From Prorocentrum cordatum (lineage: Eukaryota > Sar > Dinophyceae > Prorocentrales > Prorocentraceae): a stretch of DNA of 64,000 nt. The position numbers were made by a program, and so were the translations under genes. The notes beneath the pieces were generated by a model. That model was not told the DNA's origin and did not search any database. It saw only the letters and a program-made list of their open reading frames with translations. The DNA is taken from positions 291,001 through 355,000 of the forward strand of contig CAUYUJ010009557.1 in assembly GCA_963575745.1 (NCBI GenBank), written 5' to 3'. Below are positions 43,301 to 53,000 of the stretch, piece after piece (position 1 is the first letter of the stretch; every line of letters begins with the position of its first letter).

Positions 43301-45567
43301 CAGCCCAACGCCATCTGGTAGATTGCCGGCCATATGACAGTCCCAGATCGCATGGAAGCACCACTCGATGTTCTCTCGACTCGACGCCTTAGAAATGACA
43401 GCCTGGATTTTGGTAATCCCGTTCACTGGGTTCTTCTTGTCATTATCCATGATGGGCCACCGTTTTGCCAAGGACTGGATGCTAAGTACCCTCTCGTGGA
43501 AGGTGTTTGCCGTGTCGATGAAGTCCTTGCTCACTGCCTTTGAGGCCGATCCAACCACGTTGCCGACCTCGAGCCAAAAGGTTCGAGGACATCGACGCGA
43601 TGGGATCGGCGCCCTGTCCTCGATCCAGGCCATTATTGGTTTGGATTCTGATAGGGGCTACCAGCTCGCTATCGGAAGCGGAGCCAACATTCTCAGTGTA
43701 CAGCTTCTCCAGCTGGGCCGAGCTGAGGTGCCCCTTGATCCTCTGCTGGCTCTTCCCCACGAAGATGACGTTCATGATTTTCTGGTACACCGTGTACTGC
43801 ATGGTCCTGAAGTTCTGCTCCAGCGTCTCTCGGTAGCGGAGCGCCGCCCAGGATATGGTCTCTTCGGTGTCGATCACTTTGTAGTGGTAGGAGACAGACC
43901 GCAGACTCTTGGCCCAGCGCGCAAGTACTTCAGGGGGGTCATCACGATCGATCGACATCTTGATGGCGCGCAGGTAGGCGAACTCCATCTCCTCAGGGGT
44001 GATGCGCTTCACGTCGTCAAACTGAAGCGGGTCCTTGCCGGCTCCGATTGCCACCTTCAAGGTCATCGGGAAATCTCGCGGTCCGTCGTTGAAGAAGTAG
44101 GTCACGAGGTCGTCGATCGCTGAGTTGCGGTACGGCACTGACGGCGTTGACGTGTAGAAGAGATTGTGCCGGAAGAAATTTTGGGCGCATTTGTGCCTGG
44201 GCGGAACAATGGCAGGTCCGAGAGCTCCTCCCTCCTCCCCCTCATCCTCCTCTAGACGTCTCCTCTCTCTTTCTCCTCCCTCTTGATTTTCAAACGCAAT
44301 CTGAAAAATCACAATGGTCCTCCTTGTCCAGTCAGTCGTCAGTCAGTCAGTCAGTCAGTCAGTCAGTCAGTCAGTCAGTCAGTCAGTTTGGCAATATTGG
44401 TCCATCTCGTGGGGTCTGAGCGGGGCGCCCACGTCGCGACAGAGAACATCCATTATGAGACCCCCCCTTGTTTTTTATGTCATCCCCTCATCCAAGGCAC
44501 TCTCCACCGCCAGTGGTTGCGAGCTTGAATTTCTCCGAGCTGAAGGGTTCCTGGATGCCTGTCCCCTCCGCGCCTGAGTGGGAGGGTGGACGCGAGGGGG
44601 AGGGGGGGAGGAGGAGTCAGGAGGATGATGAGGAGGAGGAGAAAGAGAAAGGGGAGGAGGAGAAAGGAGGAGGAGGAGGACAAGGCCGAGGACGAAGTGG
44701 CCGAACAAAAATTCAGCCACCTCGTCGTTCCGAAGGTCAAGAAGCCCAGCAGAGGGCTGCCCCGTCGCAAAGAAGTAAGAGAGAAAACTGAGGGGGAGGA
44801 GAAGGAGAAGGAGGAACATGAGGTAAAGAAGGAGATGATGGGGAGAAGGAGGAGGGAGGGGAAGGAGAAGGATGATGAGGAGGAGCAGGAGGAGAAGGAG
44901 CAGGAGGAGAAGGAGGGGGCATCGACGAAGGAGTTGGTTACACTTGGCCTGTGATGTGCGGCGCGTCCAGCGTCTCGACATCTTTGAAGGCCTCGTGCTC
45001 CTTGATGCTGTTGAGCATGAGCTGGAAGTTGTGCCAAGTCGGCGCGTGCACCGACGCCAGCTGCGCGATGTCCCGGTCCAGCTCGCTCGCGCCCGGGTCC
45101 ACCATGGTGGACTCCGCCGCTGCGTCGGCGATCGCGGCAGGCTCTGGCACTGCAGCCGCGCCTCGGCCGCGCCCGCGGCCGCCGCGGCCGCCGCGGCCGC
45201 CGCGCCCCCCAGAGCGCCCGCCGCGCCCTGCGACGACGGGGGCGGCGGGCGGCGGCGAAGCCCGCACAACCAGCTCGGCGGCGGGCGGCTGCGCTGCCTC
45301 TGGCGACGGCGACGCTGACCCGAGGCGATCGCCATCGGGTTGCTGCATCTCCGTCGCAGGCTCCGAGATGTCAGCGTCGGACGCCACGTCCTCGGCCGAT
45401 GCTGGGGGCCCCCTCCTCATGTCGTGCATCGCCTGCTCCATGTCAGTGTCTGCGGGGCCATCGTCATCCCAGGCGCCTGGTGGCGGCTGGGCGGCGGTGG
45501 GCCTCTTCATGACAGCACCCCTCGGCAAGCGCGCGCCTCGCTTGGCGGCTGGCGGGCCTGAGGACAT
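40382..45567 (-). CDS. RGG-rich dinoflagellate family protein with C-terminal methyltransferase-like motif
   Basis: Proposed exons, 5' to 3': 45,567-44,944; 44,756-~44,690; ~44,577-44,513; ~44,200-42,013; 40,906-40,382. The N terminus is Pro/Ala-rich with an RGG tract (GGRSGGRGGRGGRGGRGRGR), typical of RNA binding. The middle (FFRHNLFYTSTPSVPYRNSA, then DGPRDFPMTL, ITPEEMEFAYLRAIKMS) matches my memory of a large dinoflagellate-only family of unknown function. The last exon has FFQAHPHELDD and IDLTAGTGSRGEW, a motif I-like SAM-binding loop, then YFGLALTEVHKG; it ends in acidic runs and a KRPAAAKKG nuclear-type signal. Two single-base shifts (runs at 43,577-43,580 and 42,862-42,865) break the fourth exon. 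The last intron (42,012-40,907) fits GA-AG and contains a 620-bp repeat. Function is unknown; a modification enzyme acting in the nucleus is inference only. Confidence 0.7.
41176..41797 (+). mobile_element. ~620-bp AGCTAA-repeat element, copy 1 (intronic)
   Basis: Unique head ATCCCAGTGCGACCCTACC plus TAGGAGTTGGAGCCCCTAGG, then about 450 bp of GCTAAGCTAAAGCTAA repeats, then a unique tail (CCAGGGGACTGGGGGAACCG, GGGGTGCACTGCC, CAGAGCCTAGGTAGGG). Head and tail end in CCCTACCTAGG / CCTAGGTAGGG, a short inverted pair. An inverted copy lies at 48,081-48,721. Confidence 0.88.
41855..41930. repeat. (TCC)n microsatellite in intron
   Basis: TCC/TTCC triplets in the last intron of the RGG gene. Confidence 0.9.
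44336..44388. repeat. (GTCA)n microsatellite in intron
   Basis: Twelve near-perfect CAGT tetranucleotides between two proposed exons of the RGG gene; GGA runs at 44,580-44,690 and 44,800-44,930 fill neighbouring introns. Confidence 0.95.
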
Positions 45568-45842
45568 GTCGGCCGCTGGCGAGGGATGCGAGGTTGTTGA
45601 TTCCTGCGGACGTCGACTGGCTGGTCGACTGAGCGTGAACAAGCTTGAACCCAAGTTGCTGCAGCGAGGGGAGCGGGGGGAGGATGGCAATGGGGCGATG
45701 CTCGCATCTCCCCACATGCCCGCAGCCATGCGGTGCTACAAAGTTTGTCATACCTCGTGCGTGTGTGTGTGTTCGTTTTTTTGTGAGTCTCAACCCTCAT
45801 ATCCGAGGCGCCCTCCGTCTTTTATGCTACGCCAGCCGCAAT

Positions 45843-47080
45843 CTACATCCAGGGGTCTTTGCTCCCGCATGGCAAAATCGCCAAGGCAATCAACACATCC
45901 TTTATGATGCGAGTTCCTACATTCATCGCCCACGCATTGCCGATCATGCCTCCGAGAACGTAATCTGACAGGTCGCTCCTGTCCAAATCAGACAATGGGA
46001 TCCCCTGGAACTTAGCCATGGTGCGCACGCCCATCCTACGCTGCAAATATGTTAGGTAATACCCCCTGTCTCGCCTCTCTTTTTTGTGATGCAAGGGCAG
46101 ATGTGTTCCATGACGAACGGACTGGAACCCTCGATGTCCATGAAAACGGCGTGTGACATGTCGAACTTCTGAGATGCAACCCTGACGCATTCGATGAGGC
46201 GCCTCTGGGCCCCTCGCGTCGCCGGGAGCTCTGGGGGCTCAGATACCCTGCTCCCCAGGAGAGCCTTCGCTGTGTACTTTAAGGGGATATCATCTGGGAA
46301 CTTGAAGGCGTGCTTTTCACTCGAACGCTGGATGCCTACAATGAACAATCGTTTCCTGCTCTGCGGGAGGCCCTGGGTCTTCGCGTCCACCACTTTGGTG
46401 TGGATGTTGTACAGTTTCGCGCCAGTGGGCCCCTGGTTGGACACAAAAAAAAGGAGGTGGAGGAGGTGGCACGGAGCGTGGGGGAGGAGCAGGAAGCAGA
46501 AGTGGGGTTGGGTAGTGAGGGGAGGTCAGGACGCATCCAACCTACACATGTTCGTTTGAAACCCTTTCCCCCCAGACGCCTTGATGGCGCGCAGCTCGCT
46601 CATCATTGCGTCGTAGAGGTCCTTGAATTTGGGATTAGTGGCGACGCCTGGGACGTTCTCCAAGACAAACGTTTTGGGCTTCACAGCCTTTATGGTGACT
46701 ACCACTGAGAGCCCTACGGCCCCACTGGTCGGGTCATCCGCGCCCATCATGTTGCCGCTGGTGGAGAAGGGGGTGCATGGCCAGCCAGCTGTGTATAAAT
46801 CTGGTGTCAGACCGCGTTCATGAAGTTTCTTTGCCAAGGCCACGTTGTTCCGACCTTGGATGTTGTCGTACACGACAGCGTGCTTGAAATTCGTCTTCAG
46901 GTAGTTGCGTATGTGTGGATTCGTGTCTGATGCGAAACCATGCCGAACGCGATGGCCCAATCCCAACATGTTGAGTGCCAAGATACCTGGATCGAATCCT
47001 GTGCAGTCGCTGCTGACATTGATGAATTGTGTGGGACGCTTCTTCTTGAGGTTGGATTTGCGGACATGCACTGCGGGCAT
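45843..47080 (-). CDS. C5 cytosine-specific DNA methyltransferase
   Basis: Transfers a methyl group from S-adenosylmethionine to cytosine C5. Proposed exons: 47,080-~46,550; ~46,434-~46,075; ~46,037-45,843, about 360 residues in all. Motif I is a divergent VSSDCTGFDPGILALNMLG. Motif IV is GWPCTPFSTSGN with the catalytic cysteine. Motif VI is FVLENVPGV. Motif VIII is LPQSRKRLFIVG. A CPCITKKR-MAKFQGIPLSDL segment leads to motif X, GNAWAMNV. The core is thus complete, with no extra chromatin-reader domain, unlike DNMT1 or CMT enzymes. I start at the ATG at 47,080 (MPAVHVRKSNLKKKRP, a basic head); an upstream in-frame start is possible. C5 methyltransferases are reported as multi-copy and retroelement-linked in dinoflagellates, but no reverse transcriptase is visible here. 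Palindromic repeats lie 5' and the RGG gene lies 3' on the same strand. Confidence 0.88.
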
Positions 47081-47224
47081 GGTCGATGGTGCCAGAAGGG
47101 GTGGGGCCCCGGCTCCCACGGCCGAAATGGCTACTCAGGGGGCGCCATCGAAAATGCTTGAGCGCAGAACCGCCAATAAGTCTCAATTATTTTCTGGCTA
47201 GGTTTTTGGGGGGGAGCGTGCTAA

Positions 47225-47430
47225 GAGACTCGTGCTGGCGCGAGTCCGTTACAACACTCGGGGGCGCCCCCGAGTGTTCTAAGGCGGGGGTTGGGCCACA
47301 TGGGCACGCACCCTCCCGACCGTTCTAAGCTTAGAACGGTCGCGAGGGGAGGTCCCCATGCAACTCGACCCGCGCCTTAGAACACTCGGGGGCGCCCCCG
47401 AGTGTTGCAGCGGACTCGCGCCAGCACGAC
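47225..47430. repeat. ~205-bp inverted repeat with CTCGGGGGCGCCCCCGAG palindromes
   Basis: The arm GTGCTGGCGCGAGTCCG...ACACTCGGGGGCGCCCCCGA...TTCTAAGG is mirrored about GACCGTTCTAAGCTTAGAAC (centre near 47,331). Each arm itself contains the 24-bp perfect palindrome ACACTCGGGGGC-GCCCCCGAGTGT. Confidence 0.92.
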
Positions 47431-47529
47431 GTTGTTACAACAGTCGCCCTTTCCACGCAATCAAAAATATATTGGGGAGATGGCGCCACTGCTCCATAAT
47501 CGAAAATTTTGCCGCCGCTCGACTGGGGC

Positions 47530-47830
47530 GACCTTAAAACACTCGGGGGCGCCCCCGACTGTTCTAAGGACTTGGGCGCGTATCTCTAGAGCGCCTGAAG
47601 GTGGCGGTTGATGGCGAGTTCACCAGAACGCTCGGGGCCGCCCCCGACCGTCCGAAGACCCGGGCGCGGATTCCTTAGAACACTCGGGGGCGCCCCCGAC
47701 TGTTCTCTAAAGGCTCGGGCGCGGATTCCTTAACGCAGTCGGGGGCGCCCCCGAGTGTTCTAATGGCCCGGGCGCGGATTCCTGAGACCATTGGCGGGTT
47801 CCTTCGAGTATTATACTCATTCTTTCGGGC
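47530..47830. repeat. ~55-80-bp direct repeats carrying the same palindrome
   Basis: Four units with CTCGGGGGCGCCCCCGA then TGTTCTAA and CCGGGCGCGGATTCCTTAG. They lie between the inverted repeat and the 620-bp element and complete a palindrome-rich 5' region of the methyltransferase gene. Confidence 0.88.
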
Positions 47831-48080
47831 ACGTGCGTGAATTCCTTGGTCGGCATGCCCCCGCCCCCCCCCGCTCCCGCGCAGCGCGGGCTCAGGCGTG
47901 AAGTCATTCTATCATTTGAGGACCCTTGGTGGCTTCCAAATGAGGGCTCACGCGCACGCGCCCACATCTGACCCGCGCCCCAGACGTGCCAGATGCATAC
48001 AGCAGCTTTCAGGCAGGCCCTTTGGGTCAGCTGTTTCAATATCCTGCAGCGTCGAGCGGGGGTCGTCTTAGTTGCTTCGA

Positions 48081-48721
48081 GCGTTTTCCCTACCTCGGCT
48101 CTGCCTAGAAGGGTTTTTACTTCACACGCTTAAAGGGCCAGGCAGTGCACCCCGCCCCGGGCGGCTCCCCCGGCATCCGCCCCGCCGGGGCGCCGCGGTT
48201 CCCCAAGTCCCCTGGGGGCTTTAGCGTTAGCTTTAGCGTTAGCTTTAGTTTTAGCTTAGCTGTAGCTTAGCTTTAGCTTAGCTTTAGTTTAGCTTTAGCT
48301 TTAGCTTTAGCTTTAGCTTAGCTGTAGCTTAACTTTAGCTTAGATTTAGCTTAGTTTTAGCTTAGCGTTAGCTTTAACGTTAGCTTAACTTTAGCTTACT
48401 TTTAGCTTAGCTTTAGCTTAGTTTTAACTTGACTTTGGTTTAGCTTTAGCTTAGCTTTAGCGTGGCTTTAGCTTAACTTTAATTTAGCTTTAGCTTATTT
48501 GTAGCTTAGCTTTATCTTATAACTTTGGCTTAGCTTCAGCTTAGCTTTGGCTTATAGCTGTAGCTTAGCTTCAGCTTAGCTTTAACTGAGCTTTAGCTTA
48601 GCTTCAGCTGAACTTAGCTTAGCTTCAGCTTAGCTTTAGCTTAGCTTTAGCTTAGTATTACTGTTACTACTACTGCTGCTTTCCTAGGGGCTCGAACTCC
48701 TAGGTAGGGTCGCACTGGGAT
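48081..48721 (-). mobile_element. ~620-bp AGCTAA-repeat element, copy 2 (intergenic, inverted)
   Basis: Reverse-complement partner of 41,176-41,797 across its whole length: tail (CTACCTCGGCTCTGCC), TTTAGCTTAGC array, then head (CCTAGGGGCTCGAACTCC, GGTAGGGTCGCACTGGGAT). No target duplication is apparent at either copy. Confidence 0.88.
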
Positions 48722-48799
48722 CATTTCTTCGGACATCCTCCGCGTAGCCTGCCTGACAGCATGGTCATGGTAGCATTCTAGTCTTATTGACGCCTGCGC

Positions 48800-49600
48800 C
48801 ATCATCGTGTGGCAACGCGCCCAAACAATGCTGTGAATGAGGCAGAAAAGGCAATTATTCGACCAATGGTCTGATAATTACCTTTCTGCATCTGGATGCG
48901 AGTATGATGATGCTCGCATCCGGACAGAATCAACATCTCCCGCACCACCCCATAATCGTTTTTCTGGATGCGCTCCTGGGTCCAGGAGCAAATCAACAAC
49001 CCGCGACGAGATGTGATCCCAGGGAGTCAAAAGCACCGCGATGGGGTCGAGAGCAACCTGATGTCACAAGGAGAGTCCATGCGCCGATGACCGCCTCAGC
49101 TGGAGCGGGGTGGAGAAAGGATGGAGAGGGCGAAGGATGGGGCGATGATGGCGGGGACGCGGGGCCAGCCGCCGCCGCCAATTTCCCTGTCGTCCGCGCC
49201 CCCCGCGGACCGCGGAGGTGCCAGCGTGCCGATCCCACGACGCCGGCGAACCCTAGGCCAGCGCCAACGCAGCTTGCATCTGAAACTGAGTGGTGAGGAG
49301 ATGGGGAGTCAGGTGTGTGACTGCACGCCTACGCGCACGCACGCATGACGCACCCTTCAATTGCATGCATGCATACAACTTGCTACGTGCTTAGATACAT
49401 ACATACGTAACACTTTTGTCAGCAGCGGTAAGAGGTTACCTGGGCATGGGGTTTCTGCAAGGGCATCCCGTGGCCACGCCGCGGGATGCCCTTGCATACA
49501 TACGCGATAATTGGAATGCCCGCGCACACACACAGATACCACACATAAAATGCATGCGCGCGCGCCTGCATGCTTGAACATTCGCGCAACAGTTCATCGT
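48800..49600. other. Intergenic with several hairpins
   Basis: Hairpins: GGATGCGAG / CTCGCATCC at 48,893-48,920; GCTCCTGG-GT-CCAGGAGC at 48,973-48,990; GGGCATCCCG / CGGGATGCCC at 49,461-49,493. No gene recognised, although a minus frame at 48,999-48,802 has ordinary composition. Confidence 0.5.
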
Positions 49601-49954
49601 TGAGACCACGTGGAGACGGAGGAGCAGGCGAGCACGGGGCGTTCACAGGCCGCGGCTGCACCGGTCGACGTCGATGTCAGTGAGCCACACCAGAGCGTCA
49701 TCATAGGTCATTTTGTACTTCGCTGGCCGCAGCTCCTGACACTGCAGCCCTCCCACCCCTCCCACTCCTTGCCCCTCCCTTCCTCTGTTCCTAACCTCGC
49801 CCCTGCGGCTCAGGCAACGGGTGCGCGACGGCGACATCATGCGCCGCCGCTTCGCGATTGCCCGCCTAGCCAGAGGGGGAGGGTAGAGGAAGAGAAGAAT
49901 GAGGGGGGGTGATGACGATAACGGTGAGGGTGGTTCCCCCCCCTTCCTCGCCTC

Positions 49955-49961
49955 TCTTCCC

Positions 49962-50029
<68 letters not shown>

Positions 50030-50035
50030 TCTCTC
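49955..50035. repeat. (CT)n microsatellite
   Basis: CT dinucleotides directly downstream of the hAT-like gene's stop. Confidence 0.95.
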
Positions 50036-53000
50036 TATTCCCCTTCCCACTCTCCACGCTGTTCCTTCTGGCTCAGACATTTCAACCCAGCATCCGGGTC
50101 GTGCCGCTGCTCGTCAGCACTGACCAGAGCCAACATGGCAGCGTCTTTCTTGGACCTGGCCTGAGCAAATGCCTTGTCCAAGAACTTAGTGCGATCATCG
50201 TACGACGTCCACTTGCTCGGAAGAGTCCCGATGGCCAGCTTCAGAAGGGCAGATGTCCGCGGGCACGCGTGTTGGAATCCAGGAGACAACCATGCAAATC
50301 GCGTGACGTCTAAAGCTCGTTTGAAAGCAACGGCTGGACCTTTTAAGCCACCGCTCACCGCGTGCTCTCTAGTACACACAAGCCCCCCCACCAAGATGCT
50401 GGCCCACTTCACCCCGTCTTTGTAATCACTGACCTCTGGCATACATGAAGCGCACGAGCTGCCGCACCGCCCCCCCCCCCTCCCCCGAGGGGGAAAGGGG
50501 GGGGTGGTGCGGCGTGGCAGCCGCAATTCATGTATGACGGCCTGGTCCACGACGAAAACGCTAGCCGCAGACCTAGTATAAACTCGCTGAAGATGTTGGG
50601 ACCGCAATGCAACATTGAACTCTGCAACCGACATGCCCAGATCGCAATCTACGAATACAGATGCACCCCGAGACAACTTTTGAGGAGTAAACTCGAGCGC
50701 GGAATGGGATCTCTTCTGCTGGGCGTTGTACCTATTCCTGGCAGCTGAAGCCTTGACAACGTTGTCTCGGATGGCTCTCGCCACTCTGGGCGTGACCTCC
50801 TCTGGCAGCATGTGGTCAGCCTGGGGGGCATTCGCGTTCGGAACTGGCACCCCCGGTGGATCTCTCGACGAGGCACAGCTGATGAGTGGGCCCCACCCCC
50901 ATGGAAATATGTTTGCTTACCAGGGCCTGGGATGCCAAGACGATCTGTCTCATGCGCTTGTCTGCCTGGAACGACACCTCCTTGTCGTGGGCAGCCCCCC
51001 AGAGGCTATGTGCAGCGCGGGAGGCAGCCTCGTTGATCAACCTGCTGCTCGCGCTTGGAGGCGTGCCAGTTTTCATTTTCTCACTCACATCGGCCCGACG
51101 AGCTTGGGTCCATGCTTTTTCGGTAGTGTTGCTAGCAGTCGGGCATGGCTGCCTCTTGCAACCAGCATCGATCCTCTTGCTTCTATCCCCCAAGTTGCTC
51201 CGCGCTGACCCATAGACTGCGGCCCATGTAATCTGAGCGGCCTTGATCGTCTCATCATCCGGCAACAACGAGTCCGAGTATAGCATCATCTCATCGTTGA
51301 TGGCCGAATCGTACTGGGTCCCCCGGTGCTCTCCCTGTGAGGGTTTGTCCGCACGTCCCAAGGTCAAACAAAAACTTCTCCCTGTGCATTCCTCCTTCCT
51401 CTGATCCTACTCCTGGTCCTCTCATCCCTCCTCCATTCCCTCGCGGGCGCGAAGCGGCCTGCACGAGCTTCCATTTGGAGAAGGTTTGCTCCACCCCGCA
51501 CGTGGTGAACCCGTAGCCTTCAGGGCGCGGGCTAGCGGCGAGGCAACGACGTCTCGATGACGACGACGACGACGCGGCACGACGACTTCGACTCAGGCGA
51601 CGACCACGACAACGATGGCGACGACGACTAGACACGGCGTCGACGATGATACGACAACGTGCTAAGGGCCCTCTCCCCCCCTGATCTTCTCTGCTTTCTG
51701 TTTGAGGCCCGCCCGGGGCCTGCGTAACGCACGAGGGCCTGGGTCAACGCGTCAGTAGGATGCGCAACAGATGTTCGGGTTCTCGCCGTGAGGGTACAGA
51801 GTGCTTGTTTCCAGCATAGTAGGTTATTCTTGCTCTCCTCTCGGAAAATCCGCTGGGCCAACGGAAGCACGTCGTTAAATTGCTGATGCAATGTATCAAA
51901 CGGGACCCTCAAGAAATTGGCTAAACGACGAAGGTGCTTTATCCTGGTCTTGGCAACACGGTCGGTGTCCGAAGTGATTTCGCCCGAGCGGTGAAGGTTG
52001 AACACTGACATTGACGATTTCAGCTCAAAATCTCCAAACTCTGCATGTATCACAGCATGTTGAAGAGCAATCCAATTCTTCATGCGTGCTAGCGTTCGTA
52101 TCTTGATGCGTTCCGTCAGGGTCCCAGGGCCACCGATCGTTTTTGGGTTCCCCCGGAGAAACAGCACAATCGGTTGTTCAAGCAATTCGCACATAAAATG
52201 TGTGTGCCCTGACTCGAAGCAGCGACCATCACTGAACAAGAACGAGATGCGGGCGCAGAAACGTTCAGCTTCGGCTTCGAGCTCTGCCGAATCGAAAGAC
52301 TCCTCATCATTGAAGCGAATGAAGCACATCGCTTCGTCCGATCCGTCGGCCATCATAGCCAGCTGCAAAAGATGCTCCTCGGTGAGCTCCTGCAGGACTG
52401 CCAGCGTGTCGTTGCCTTCTGGCTTCCCGACCCTCGAATTGCATAGTTGTTCGGCTGTCAAGAGGATCGCCCTGCAGAATAACACAGCTCTGGACAATGG
52501 TTTCTGCTTTGACTCATGTCGGTGTTTCGCAGCCCTTAGATTTTTAATATGGCCAGTCTTACCAATACTGCTACTAACCTTCTCCACGTTCTTACGAAAC
52601 ATCTCGCTAAAAACATCGCTGTGTTGAATCCGCTGGGCCAAAGACCACTTCTGCTGAGTAAACATGTCCAAAATACGCTTCAAGAAGGGGTCGACGAACG
52701 CTGTTCTCGTGAGGATGCGGCGGGCGGCACGAGTGGTATCCTGGGGGGGGGGCCAAACCGCGAGACAAACAGATTTGCCGCGTCCCCACGGATAATTCTC
52801 ATCGAGCTCTAGCTGCAGCGATCCCAGTCCACGAGGCAGGAGGGGGCGTTCGCCACGCCAGTCCTTGTTAAATATGCGGAGGTTGCCTAGTACAGGCTCA
52901 TAATCACTCAGAACTGGTTCTCGCCGAAGAATGGCGAACTCCACGGCCGCCAAAACAGCGGCAAATCGACCGCCCCCCCACTGTCTTCTTCCCCTCCCTC

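Noticed and set aside
43570-43590. Spliced-leader relic (minus strand TTTTGGCTCGAG)
   Set aside because: It resembles the end of the dinoflagellate spliced leader but lies in the middle of a coding exon and lacks the rest of the sequence.
45843-47080. Retrotransposon carrying the methyltransferase
   Set aside because: No reverse transcriptase, integrase, protease or long terminal repeats are visible within 10 kb.
41176-48721. Simple autonomous transposon bounded by the inverted 620-bp repeats
   Set aside because: The final exon of the RGG gene lies outside the left repeat and no target duplication is seen, so I kept it only as a hypothesis.
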